Shown piece after piece: positions 1-9,900 of a DNA stretch of 12,808 bases. Both the position numbers and the translations under genes were made by a program. The notes beneath the pieces are model-generated. The model was not told the DNA's origin and did no database searches. It saw only the letters and a program-made list of their open reading frames with translations. Numbering within the stretch: the stretch's first letter is position 1; every line of letters begins with the position of its first letter. Origin of the DNA: Planctomycetaceae bacterium (GTDB lineage Bacteria; Planctomycetota; Planctomycetia; Pirellulales; Thermoguttaceae); contig JAIROD010000621.1 of NCBI GenBank assembly GCA_031257725.1, positions 1-12,808 on the forward strand, written 5' to 3'.

Positions 1-3000
1 ATCTTTTCGTTTCACGATTGGGAATGTTTCCATGATGTAATCAATTGCATCAATCGGTTTCGGAAAATACCGTATCAGTTCCGCATGTTGTTCCGGCGTT
101 TCCTTGTAAATTTCTGCCGCCGACCATTCGCCCAATCCAAGATATAACCCAAAATATAACGCATCCAATTCACATCGTAACAAAAAACGGCGTTCCTCGT
201 TCCACTGAAACGGTTCTCCATTATCACCACAGGCTTTAGCAAAATCTCGTAAGTCGTATGATGTGTATGTTAATTCCAAAATATACAGTATAAGTGATTG
301 TGAAAATAAAGACGTAATATACATACTATCATAAATTTCAGGTAAAATAATTGGTATTTGTTTAGATATAAAAAAGCTGAGATCAGTCCCACCTATTTTT
401 TGACGCGTTAAATAATCATGAACGAAAGAAGCCATATCAGACAAAATCAATAGCTGTTTTTTTATTATTTTTGAAAAAAATATTGGGAGTTTACCACTAA
501 TCGCTGCTAAAGACATGACCGATGTAATAGCAGTTCGTTCGTTTGTAGAATTTGTAATATCACGCCAACCCATAAGATATTTTGTATCAGCAGGAATTCG
601 TTTTTTGACTTCATCTTCTGTAACCCAATAGCGCGGCAATGGAGCATAATTGGGGTTGTTCAATCGTTCCGGCGGAATGTTTGGCAGTTGTGTTGATTTT
701 GATTCTGGCGGCAAGTCAGCATAATCACCGAAACGATGATTAAATTGATGAATCATTTTTGCTTCGTACAACGGTAAATAACGTTCCTTTTTTCGTACAA
801 AATGATTTCCTTCCAGAATAAAACCTTTCGATTCTAATTGTTCTTTGGTATGGAATAAATGTGAATCATTTGACATGTCGAACATACGGGAAAACGTAAT
901 TCCCCATGGATTAACTTCTTTTTGCTCATCTCGTGCTTCTTTAATCAATACCGGTACACGGCGATAAATTGCTTTAGTTAATTCGGCATCTTTAACGCTA
1001 CGAAAAATCGGACAAGTTCGTGTGTTCGGGTTAATCATTTCAATTTCCTGCGGTGTCAAATGGAAACATTTTTCTTCGTCGTCCAAGTCCTTTGTATCCA
1101 ATAAAAAAAATGCAAAAGTTGTGAGTGGAGAAGCAGAAGAATAATGTACGTTATTCCCTTTCATCGTAAGTAGTGAAAATTTCATACGACTATCAACTGC
1201 TTGAAAAATCTTCTTTCTATTCTCAAAATCGAAAAGGCTAATGAGAGAATTTTTGCTCATTAAATCTTGAAAAAAGAATTTTGTTGTATCGTCTGTGGCA
1301 ATACCGCTCGGCACAATACAACCAACACGACCTTTTCGGGACAACAATTGACGATTGAGTTCTGCAAAAATTGTATAGGTATTCACATCGCCGCGTCCGC
1401 AAAGCGGATAACGTCCCGATAAGCGAATAAACTTGCTTTCCCCCTCTGATTTTCGCAACGCTTCTAAAAATTCTTGATAAAGAACAAAATCTTTTTGTTT
1501 AAGTGCATCGATCATTTTTTTTCGCGCGGCAGCATTAGGGGCATTAGCAATTTCCGTATTCCGTTTTTCAAACCATTCTTTTTCCTGTAACTTAATCCGT
1601 TCCCATGGCGGGTTCCCTAATACAGCATCAAAACCGCCTTTCCATTTTTGTGGTATTTTGTCATCATATTCAAATACATCGGGAAATTCCAGATACCAAT
1701 GAAAGAAGTTATACTGTTTCGCTAATCGTTGAATTTCTTCTTTCATCCATAGCGGACAATTATGCAGATTTTTTTCAATGCGTCGAAATTCTAATTCGGT
1801 AATCGGGTAATCAAAATCGTTTTTATGTTTCTTCCAAACAAAAGCGGCACACCATGCATCAGGAAAACGGCGTAAATTAGAATATTTAACTGAATCGATA
1901 AATGTATAATATGATTTTTCTTTTTCCCTTTCGTTGTTCATTGTAGGCAAACAATGAAATAATTTTGTTAAATCACCTTGTTTTTCCCATGATTCGTACT
2001 TATCTGATAAATCTTCCTGGTGATGTCCTTCCATTCTTGTTCGATGCTCTCTATTCCGCTTTTTGTACATTGCGGCAAATTTTTTATCATCTCCCTCTAT
2101 CGGGTCAAATGCTTCATCAGGAATACCCTGTTTCAATAATTCCGGTGTCGCGCCGATAAGAGAATTTCCACACTTGACATGATGATCGAGAAATGCAAGC
2201 GGTTTACCCGGTTCCATCGCATCCATCCAAAGCGAAATTTTACATAGTTCAACAGCAAGCGGATTAATATCCACACCATAAATACAACGAGAGACAACTT
2301 CCCGTAAAGCATGTTGTATTTCAAGCGGTGATGGTTCTTCATCTCCGCTTCGGATTTCTGCGATTCGCTTTGCCAAACGATGTGCCGCTCCAATCAGAAA
2401 ATGTCCGCTGCCGCAAGCAGGATCACAAATTTTGAGATTAAGAAGGGATTCGATAATTAGGGAGTTAGTAGATGAAGGAGAGATGTGTTGTTTTCCTTCC
2501 TTACTCCTTCCATCCACTCGTTCCCTTACTTCCCTTATTGTCTCTTCAATCACAGGTTCCAATGCCGAATCAAGTAACGAATTGACCAACGATGCCGGAG
2601 TATAATAACTGCCTGTCGTTTTTCGTTCGTTACCGGATACGTTGCGTAAATCGAAATGATAAGCCAATGCGTCCACGTCAGGATGCATTTCAAGCAGTGA
2701 TTCATAGACACTGCCAAGTTCTTCCGTTCCCATATTGCGGTAATCAACGGCTTGTAACATTTTATTTTTTGAAGTGAATGTCAAATGCCTGATTGCCTCA
2801 AGCAAAGCATCGTTGTTCAATTCGAATTGAGTTAATGTCGGAATAAAATTATCCCGAAACAAAAACGACCCAACTTCAGGAAGTTCCAAAACATCCTGCC
2901 CTTTATCGAGCCATTTGAACAGCCACCGCAAACTTCGCCAGAGATCAAGATGCCGAGAACCTTTTCTTTTGCGTGCTAAATTACGTAACCGTGATACCGA

Positions 3001-4053
3001 ATAATATTTTTTATAAATCTCTCTATTAGTTTTCTTTGCATTTGTTGCAAATAATAAGTTCCGATCTTCTGCAACATAAAGAAATATAAGCCGATAAACG
3101 ATACGTAAAATTTCGTGATAGAATTGTGTCTTTGTTAATTGATTATTTTGTAACATATTGCGAAGTTCGTGATTTTTCGGCTGTTCAAGAAATCCTGTAC
3201 CAAGCATTTTAATAGCTTCCATAACTCCGCTTCGAAGGTCATCAAGTACTCGAACACCGTTATCAATCGAAATACGATACCAACGTTCTAAAATACAAAA
3301 GTATGCCGGCAGATCAAGAAACAGGGATGTGTGAATTTCGCCGTTATTTTCATTGACTTTTTTCTTCTCTTCTTCATTTTCACTCACTCTTTTTTCCTCT
3401 CTTTCTTCAACCCGTGATTGATGGGTAAGAAGATAGAAGACGAAAAAGTCGGAAAAAGATTCTTGTTCAAAAATCGATTCAAGATCAAATTCAACATAGG
3501 CGGGCCGAATTAATGAAACATTATCGCGAATGATACGAAATTTTAGACCATTTGAAAGAAATGCCCATATAAATGATTCTTTTCTGTTCAGATATTCTTG
3601 AACCATTGAATGGGGTGAAACTTTTGCACCGCCTTTGTTTTCCATATCGCGCCGATCCAAATCTTGCCCAAATCCAACAAGATGAATCAAAACTTTCTCT
3701 TTTGCTTCATGAGAAATCGGATACACCTTACCGTTTATTTCCGCCGCTTTCGCTTTTGGTAATTGTCCATAATCAAGAATTTTGAGTAACGGCAACAACC
3801 AATCATTTCGGGTCATTGTTGTTCCGACATCGTTAACTGCAACGTTTTTCCGTTTTTGTTTAAATCGTTCCCAATGTCCGCGAGCTAAATTCCAAGCGCG
3901 AGTAATTGCATCACCTAATCGTTCACTACCGAGATGATAATCATCGGAGGTCAGATAGGGAATTTTTTTTGTTTCCAATGCAGCAATACAACATAGTAAT
4001 TCAGCAGGAAACATTCCGCCTTCTATTTTGATATTATTAAACTCTTTCATCAT
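1..4053 (-). CDS. Eco57I/DrmMI-like adenine-specific DNA methyltransferase (partial, 3' end outside window)
   Basis: The frame is open from ATG at 4053 to base 1, giving 1351 residues with no stop; the C-terminus is lost at the window edge. It is a class I SAM-dependent N6-adenine DNA methyltransferase. Motif I is DPACGSGH (residues 544-551), followed by a GVDINP acidic motif (593-598). The catalytic NPPW is at 814-817. Residues 1-500 are a helical N-terminal region including a HQSRVEE segment near 212-217. Residues 900-1351 look like the target-recognition half, with LPLYEAKMIHQFNHRFGDY around 1094-1112, typical of Eco57I-like and DISARM class 1 methylases. I see no N-terminal PD-(D/E)xK nuclease, so it probably methylates only, marking self DNA (inference). 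It starts one base after the helicase stop; a second ATG at 4050 is the alternative start. A weak GGA lies at 4061-4059. Oddities are two charged insertions (215-238 and about 506-532). Family assignment is confident; the DISARM role is inferred from neighbours. Confidence 0.93.
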   Translation of the reverse strand, partial: MMKEFNNIKIEGGMFPAELLCCIAALETKKIPYLTSDDYHLGSERLGDAITRAWNLARGHWERFKQKRKNVAVNDVGTTMTRNDWLLPLLKILDYGQLPKAKAAEINGKVYPISHEAKEKVLIHLVGFGQDLDRRDMENKGGAKVSPHSMVQEYLNRKESFIWAFLSNGLKFRIIRDNVSLIRPAYVEFDLESIFEQESFSDFFVFYLLTHQSRVEEREEKRVSENEEEKKKVNENNGEIHTSLFLDLPAYFCILERWYRISIDNGVRVLDDLRSGVMEAIKMLGTGFLEQPKNHELRNMLQNNQLTKTQFYHEILRIVYRLIFLYVAEDRNLLFATNAKKTNREIYKKYYSVSRLRNLARKRKGSRHLDLWRSLRWLFKWLDKGQDVLELPEVGSFLFRDNFIPTLTQFELNNDALLEAIRHLTFTSKNKMLQAVDYRNMGTEELGSVYESLLEMHPDVDALAYHFDLRNVSGNERKTTGSYYTPASLVNSLLDSALEPVIEETIREVRERVDGRSKEGKQHISPSSTNSLIIESLLNLKICDPACGSGHFLIGAAHRLAKRIAEIRSGDEEPSPLEIQHALREVVSRCIYGVDINPLAVELCKISLWMDAMEPGKPLAFLDHHVKCGNSLIGATPELLKQGIPDEAFDPIEGDDKKFAAMYKKRNREHRTRMEGHHQEDLSDKYESWEKQGDLTKLFHCLPTMNNEREKEKSYYTFIDSVKYSNLRRFPDAWCAAFVWKKHKNDFDYPITELEFRRIEKNLHNCPLWMKEEIQRLAKQYNFFHWYLEFPDVFEYDDKIPQKWKGGFDAVLGNPPWERIKLQEKEWFEKRNTEIANAPNAAARKKMIDALKQKDFVLYQEFLEALRKSEGESKFIRLSGRYPLCGRGDVNTYTIFAELNRQLLSRKGRVGCIVPSGIATDDTTKFFFQDLMSKNSLISLFDFENRKKIFQAVDSRMKFSLLTMKGNNVHYSSASPLTTFAFFLLDTKDLDDEEKCFHLTPQEIEMINPNTRTCPIFRSVKDAELTKAIYRRVPVLIKEARDEQKEVNPWGITFSRMFDMSNDSHLFHTKEQLESKGFILEGNHFVRKKERYLPLYEAKMIHQFNHRFGDYADLPPESKSTQLPNIPPERLNNPNYAPLPRYWVTEDEVKKRIPADTKYLMGWRDITNSTNERTAITSVMSLAAISGKLPIFFSKIIKKQLLILSDMASFVHDYLTRQKIGGTDLSFFISKQIPIILPEIYDSMYITSLFSQSLILYILELTYTSYDLRDFAKACGDNGEPFQWNEERRFLLRCELDALYFGLYLGLGEWSAAEIYKETPEQHAELIRYFPKPIDAIDYIMETFPIVKRKD
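2459..2526. repeat. Imperfect inverted repeat inside the methyltransferase coding sequence
   Basis: Arm 1 (2459-2480, plus strand) and arm 2 (2504-2526, read on the minus strand) both follow the pattern AGGGA...AGT..GATG.AAGGAG. They match at 18 of 22 aligned bases with one single-base gap, around a 23-base loop. The element is in frame and encodes a polar linker (residues about 509-531) directly before the SAM-binding DPACGSG motif. Its purine/pyrimidine-biased sequence differs from the flanking code. It could be a small palindromic element that inserted in frame, or a chance feature of a low-complexity linker. Confidence 0.5.
3340..3411 (-). repeat. Purine-rich low-complexity insert in the methyltransferase gene
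   Basis: The coding strand here is almost all A and G with GAAGAA/GAGAAG runs. It encodes 24 highly charged residues (215-238, starting VEEREEKR and ending in an Asn/Glu-rich stretch). As I recall the family, the flanking HQSR and LERW blocks are normally separated by a shorter linker. It is probably a disordered, simple-sequence expansion on a surface loop; no clear inverted repeat is visible in it. Confidence 0.45.
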
Positions 4054-4054
4054 T

Positions 4055-6982
4055 TTATTCCGGTAAATAAATGTACACACCGAGTAAGTCGGGCGGCAGT
4101 TCCGGACAAACCGTAACACGGTGTCCTGAAGTTATTTCACGAACCCGTTTATGAGCATTACCCAATTCTTCAGCATTCCGAATCACATAATCATTGATTT
4201 TGGGCATAAGACATTTTTCGTAACAACCAAGAACTTCATCAATTTGGATTTTTGCAGTAGGTAACATGATATTCCGTGTTGACCGAGCGTTATTAAGTAT
4301 GGTATCAATTTCATTTGCGTTATCAATCCACTTGGCATCATCCGGCGCACCACGAAAACCAATGACCTGAACATCCTCTGCAAGAACTTGAAAATTTTCC
4401 TGATGTTGCCGTAATGAATTTAAATGAAAACGAAACCGCAACAATAATAGTGTTGTTCTTTTTTTAACGATATTCGTATAAATCATTCCGCAACGGCTTG
4501 CCAGCGTATTTTCATTACCGGTACTGTTTTCTTTGATCGTTGTTGCATCTAAAGCCGTATTAAAAACATAATCGGCAAGTGCTTCAACCAAAGGATGGGT
4601 TCGACAAAGATAATCGACATTTGATTCAACAGGTAAATCGAAACGTACAATTCGTTTTTGCTTGTTCGTTCGTTCTCGAAGAAGTGAGCAACAAAAATCT
4701 TTCAGACGCGGGAGAGCCGTCTGAAAATCAATTTCGTACACAGGCGGATCAAATATCTGTCCTTTTGTTTCGACAGCTTTAACAACAGCTTTTCCTCGTT
4801 GCAGGACTTCCAAAGTAAATTGCGCAATCGTATTTTCTGATCCGAATATTTTTTTGATATTATCAAGTTCACGCCGGACTTCGTCAACTTGTTTAGCAAA
4901 ACGTTCTTGTGCAAAAACAGTTCGGCTGCGTTTTTCAATTTTTGTTGCTTCGTCCCAATTTTTATGCAAATTTTCAATCTCTTGTTGTGTTTCGTCATCA
5001 AGATAATCGAGTATTTCCTGAAATTTTGTTTGTTTTGCCGTTTGTATTTTTTTGCGAAGTAAACTTGAAAAAATGGTTTCGGCAATTGCCTTTGCATCTG
5101 TAGGAATAGGTATAGAAATACCGAGTGAATCTTTGATTGCCTTATGTTTTCTCAATAAGACATCGAGAACAACTCCGTCAATCAGATTATCAGAACCGTA
5201 GTAGGTGATCATTCGAAGTATCCGTTGAGGCTGTCCAAATCGATCAACACGTCCTTCGCGTTGTTCGTGCCGTGTTGGATTCCAACTCAAATCATAATGA
5301 ATAACGGCATCAAAATGTTCTTGCAGATTGATACCTTCTGACAGGCAATCGGTACAGACCAAAATTCGTGTCCTGTGTTCCGCTAATTCTAACACACGTC
5401 TTTGCCGTTCTTCCGGCGGCAGCTGTCCGGTAACATGATCGATTTTTACATCATTGATTTTGATTCGTTCCCGTAATTCAGCAGCAAGGTATTCTGCTGT
5501 TTGAATAAACCGGCAAAATATGATGGGATGAAAATCATCTTTAAGAAGCTTTTCCATATCAGTAACAAGTCCTAACATCTTATTGTCTTTTTCACCGCGT
5601 AATTTATCGGCATCGGCTGCAAGTTGCCTAAGTATTGCAGCATTGGTTTGCGGCAATTTGATTTTTTCACCGTCTGTTTCGATTTTACTGCCAAGCATCA
5701 TATCAGCGGCATCATTACTACTGAGACTATCAAGGTCGAATACCATTTTTTGTCCGATAATATCCGCTTCATCAGCTGTGGACGCATCAATGGTAACATT
5801 TCGATTATTTAATGTTGCGGCCGCAGCGGCAGGACTTGAAGCCAATGCCCGTAATAATGCCAACGCCGACCACCAACGAACACGTTGATGATGTAATTTA
5901 AGTTTTTTATCAAAAACAAGTTCACGTGCATATTCTAAAGAACGGTCAAATAGTTCCCGATATTCCTTGCTCAAAGTGTATTGCCGTTCAACATTTTGAA
6001 CTGTCGGAAATTCTGTTTTATCTTCCAAATAATACAGAATGTCACCTCGTTGCCGTTGTACAAAATATTTGGCGATTTCTTGTCGGTATTTTCGATTTTT
6101 ATCACCGGATAAGTCATTGGGATATTTAAGAAATTCCGGTTTGAGAAGACCAAGTAACGAACGAAATGCGCCTTCGTTGCCGGAATGAGGTGTTGCCGTT
6201 ACAAGAACAATATGTCTTTGCGGATTGTTGCAAAGATTTTTTACCAGAGCATACCGTTGGTGATGTGACGAGTTTTCAATATCACTACCTACAGTATGAG
6301 CTTCATCGACAATAATAAAGTCTGGAGCAGCACGGAGAAAATCCTCCTTTCTACGATCCGATTTGATAAAATCAAGAGAAACAATTGTAAATTTAAAAAA
6401 TTCAAAAACGGATTCACTTTGCCCGCATTCTGTCTCTAATTTCCGAATGGTACTGGGCAAAACAAGTTTGGCTTCAATATGAAATTTTTCGGAAAGTTCA
6501 CGTTGCCATTGTTCCGCCAGATGAGGCGGACAAAGAACACAAAGTCGATTACATTCGCCGCGATCTATTAACTCCCGCGCGAGGAGACAGGCTTCAATCG
6601 TTTTGCCAACTCCTACATCGTCTGCAATAAGCAAACGTACCGGGTTAAGTTTTAGCCCCATAAGAAGCGGAACCAATTGATACGGACGCGGCGAAACAGC
6701 AATTCGCCCAAAACAACGGAAAGGACCTGCACTGTTACGAATACCGATTTTCAGTGCATCACGAAACAAACGACATGATCCGGCATCACCAAGTTCATCG
6801 GATTTAGGATGTTCAAATACTGTGGACTTGACTTGTTCGTCATCCAATGCGAGCAAGATACCAGTCGTTTCGTCTTCATTACCGTCAAGCGGCTTTATAA
6901 TTAAAAGCTCCTCCGTTGAAGTAGGTTGAACAACCCAATCACGCCCGCGAACCGAAACCAATGAACCAGATTGATATTTCAT
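4055..6982 (-). CDS. SNF2/RapA-type superfamily 2 helicase, DrmD-like
   Basis: This 975-residue protein is a DNA-dependent ATPase/translocase of the SNF2/RapA branch. An SH3-like N-terminus (about 4-55, GSLVSVRGRDWVVQP) precedes the motor. Walker A is DDVGVGKT (121-128), Walker B is DEAH (226-229) and motif III is TAT (262-264). The second RecA lobe has IIFCRF (487-492), TDCLSEGINLQ (544-554) and QREGRVDRFGQ (574-584). WWSALALLRAL...SSPAAAAAT (370-390) is, from memory, characteristic of DrmD-type helicases. Residues about 640-720 are charged and probably coiled coil. No nuclease or methylase motif is visible, so it is likely a motor or loading factor for the complex. All helicase motifs are intact. 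Its ATG overlaps the upstream TGA (ATGA), with GGAG seven bases before the start, so it is translationally coupled to the large helicase. It could instead belong to a non-DISARM helicase-methylase defence family, but the enzyme class is secure. Confidence 0.93.
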   Translation of the reverse strand: MKYQSGSLVSVRGRDWVVQPTSTEELLIIKPLDGNEDETTGILLALDDEQVKSTVFEHPKSDELGDAGSCRLFRDALKIGIRNSAGPFRCFGRIAVSPRPYQLVPLLMGLKLNPVRLLIADDVGVGKTIEACLLARELIDRGECNRLCVLCPPHLAEQWQRELSEKFHIEAKLVLPSTIRKLETECGQSESVFEFFKFTIVSLDFIKSDRRKEDFLRAAPDFIIVDEAHTVGSDIENSSHHQRYALVKNLCNNPQRHIVLVTATPHSGNEGAFRSLLGLLKPEFLKYPNDLSGDKNRKYRQEIAKYFVQRQRGDILYYLEDKTEFPTVQNVERQYTLSKEYRELFDRSLEYARELVFDKKLKLHHQRVRWWSALALLRALASSPAAAAATLNNRNVTIDASTADEADIIGQKMVFDLDSLSSNDAADMMLGSKIETDGEKIKLPQTNAAILRQLAADADKLRGEKDNKMLGLVTDMEKLLKDDFHPIIFCRFIQTAEYLAAELRERIKINDVKIDHVTGQLPPEERQRRVLELAEHRTRILVCTDCLSEGINLQEHFDAVIHYDLSWNPTRHEQREGRVDRFGQPQRILRMITYYGSDNLIDGVVLDVLLRKHKAIKDSLGISIPIPTDAKAIAETIFSSLLRKKIQTAKQTKFQEILDYLDDETQQEIENLHKNWDEATKIEKRSRTVFAQERFAKQVDEVRRELDNIKKIFGSENTIAQFTLEVLQRGKAVVKAVETKGQIFDPPVYEIDFQTALPRLKDFCCSLLRERTNKQKRIVRFDLPVESNVDYLCRTHPLVEALADYVFNTALDATTIKENSTGNENTLASRCGMIYTNIVKKRTTLLLLRFRFHLNSLRQHQENFQVLAEDVQVIGFRGAPDDAKWIDNANEIDTILNNARSTRNIMLPTAKIQIDEVLGCYEKCLMPKINDYVIRNAEELGNAHKRVREITSGHRVTVCPELPPDLLGVYIYLPE

Positions 6983-9900
6983 TTTCCATCTCCGAAAAGT
7001 TGGACATATTGTTTAACGATTTTGTACCAATCGTCTTGGTGGTGAAAACGAATGATTTCCCATCCGCTATCTTTAAGTAAATTTTCCTGACGTTTATCGA
7101 GCCGTTGCCGTTCGGGGTAATCATGAGGCGGACCGTCAATATAAATCAAACATTTAAATGGCCGCTCAATGTACGCAAAATCACTTCTGGTCTGACCATC
7201 TTCAACGTAATACTGTGCAACAGTTGGTAAGGCTAAATTATTTTTTTCAAGGAAATCAAGCCATGAACGTTCTAATTTTGATTCACATTTTTTATTAAGT
7301 TGCCGAAGATGTTCTGAACGGGGAATATTCGTAGGAGAGAGTTCCAAGACGGCATCACGTAATTTGAGTAACAAATTCAGAATTGATTTACGGTTGATTT
7401 TTTCATGATCGAATTGGTTCGAATAGTTTAACAAACAATTATAACAACCTGTATCGCAACGATCTTTTTCTTTTTTGAGTTCATTATCCTCACCTGTGTC
7501 GGGATCAAAATGTGAAGATTCCAACGCTGATTTGATGACCTTTTTATAATTATTCGGTTGAATAATCTGCCGAAGAACTCCCGCACCACCTTCAGCCGAC
7601 TCATAAAATAGAATCATTCGGCGATCATTGTTATTCGGTAATACTTCAGCAGCAAGTTCTGATTCTTCAAGCTCAAAAGTATGCCGAATACCGGTTCGGA
7701 GAGCGGCTTGAAGTGTTACAAATTCTGTCTCGTTGAGTTGCTTTGTAATATCCAGTAACAGACAATTTTTATTATCAATAACATACGGTTTGACATATCG
7801 GCACCGATTACTCATCGGGTCATCGGGATCATCCATTGTATCGGCAACAATTCTATTGGTTCCCCAATATCCGCGTTCACAATCAAGTAGAAATCCGTTA
7901 CGCTGATCTTCTCTTTGACGTCGGTATCCAAAATTAATTCGCCAAATCGTTGCCGAATCACCGTAAATCAATTCGCCAAACTTTTCACCCTCACATAATA
8001 TCGTTGATGTTTGACATAAAATCCGACCGCCGCTTTGAGCAAAACGAATAGCCGTTCGAATATCATAACCATATCGCAAACGTTCCTCTTCATCACAATT
8101 GATTCGAGTTCGGCGCTTTGTGCTTACATTTTGTAAGCGGAGTAAATCAGTCAATTCTGTATCCAATTCTGCGTTACATCGATCACAATTATTTTGATGT
8201 ACGTGTTTACCATGGTGATCGGGCGGATGCAGATATCCGCATTTTTTACAAATTTTGGCACTTTGAGTAATGACATCCTCTCCTGCTTCACGAAGAGGCA
8301 ATGTAACTTTGTTGATAATATACGTTGCCCCTTCGTGATAGATGATCGCACGAGGTCCGAATTCGCTGATTGCAAGAAATCTTGGACGAGAAAGATAATG
8401 ATTTTTACCACGTTCACCTTGAATATAAGCCGTCAATGGGAGTCTTGGAAAATTATACCCTGGTAAAAAACCTTCCGTTGCAAAATATCGATACGAATAA
8501 TAATCATTAAATGTTTCATTCTTTCCGTCATTTCTATCCAGCAGAACTTTTAGTTGGGAATATGCTTCCCGACGTAAATTTTCTGCCTGCGTCTTGTCTT
8601 TGGAACTCCGTGAAGCATCCCGCATAATTTTATTTTGCTGATCGAATTGCCGTAATGCAGAAATGTAGGCGTTTTTCCAACGTTTTGTTGCATCTTCAAA
8701 TTCACGCGGAATTTTTTGTAAAGTCTCAACAATCCATTCCGGCGTATACCATGGAGCATTCTGCAATTCATCTTTAATCGTATCAATAATTTGTTCCGCC
8801 CGATAACGCACCCGGCGGTAGATTGATTCATCATGAAGTTTTTCGACAATATTTTGTTGCAATTTCATTGATGGTTCATCTGTTGCTCGTTCAATACCAG
8901 CTATATTAGCGTGGTTTCCAAGATCAATGACATCGACAAGTGAAGTCCCTAAATTCAATCCGGATTCGCTCATCCAAATTGCATGAATGTGTGAGCGGAT
9001 TAATTCTTCATTCTGTAAATCAATCTGAGGAATGGCAACCGTTCCGGCAACCATTTGTCCTCGCCGTTCAAAAAAGTATCGATCATGCTGACTTCCGGTT
9101 GAACAATAAGTCAATACTAATGCGGGTTGTCCGCTACGACCTGCGCGACCGCTTCGTTGTGCATAATTGGCTGGTGTTGGTGGAACATTTCGCATGTTGA
9201 CAAGATTTAATTCAGATATATCAATGCCGAGTTCCATTGTTGGAGAACAAAATAAAACAGGAAGATTTCCTTTCCGAAATTCTTCTTCTCGTTTTTCACG
9301 ATCTTGATAAAGAACTTGTGCAGTATGTTCGTGCGCCCTGAAATTTCGTGTTAAAAGGGCTACTGACTTATAATAGTCACGAAAAAATTCATTCAACATC
9401 TGTCCATCTGTTGCCTCTGATGGTTGTCGGATTGGATCACGTGCTGCTTTTTCACCATTGCCGGCACGCCATATCATTCTTTCTGCGACCAGTTGAAAGC
9501 CGGGCATGTCATGGTTAATCTTTCCGCGGATTCTGTTTATCCCAACGGGTTCAATAAGTCCATATTGAATGAGACCGGAAAATAAGTCCTTGATAATATC
9601 TGCAACGTCAGTACGATTGATTTTTTTGGTATATTCTGGAAATGTGTTGGGACGGCACAGGTAATCGCCAAAGCCTCCAGATGCGGACAGAAATTTTGAA
9701 CTAGCATTTTCTCGGTTTCCTTTGGGACGGGGATAAATAACAGAAGCATGAATAAGTGTATCGCGGTCTGTTTCATCAAATCCCCAAGGCGGGATAAGAA
9801 GGTTACGGCTTCTACTAAATAGGCCTTCCTGGTCTCGTTGATTAAGCGAATCAACCTTGATTGCCAATTCACTCCGAATCCAGGCAAGTAAATCTCGAAG

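Noticed and set aside
5812..5845. GC-rich GCGGCCGC stretch coding for a run of alanines in the DrmD-like helicase, as a possible repeat or insertion
   Set aside because: The SSPAAAAAT motif is, as far as I recall, a normal conserved part of DrmD-type helicases, so it is not an insertion.
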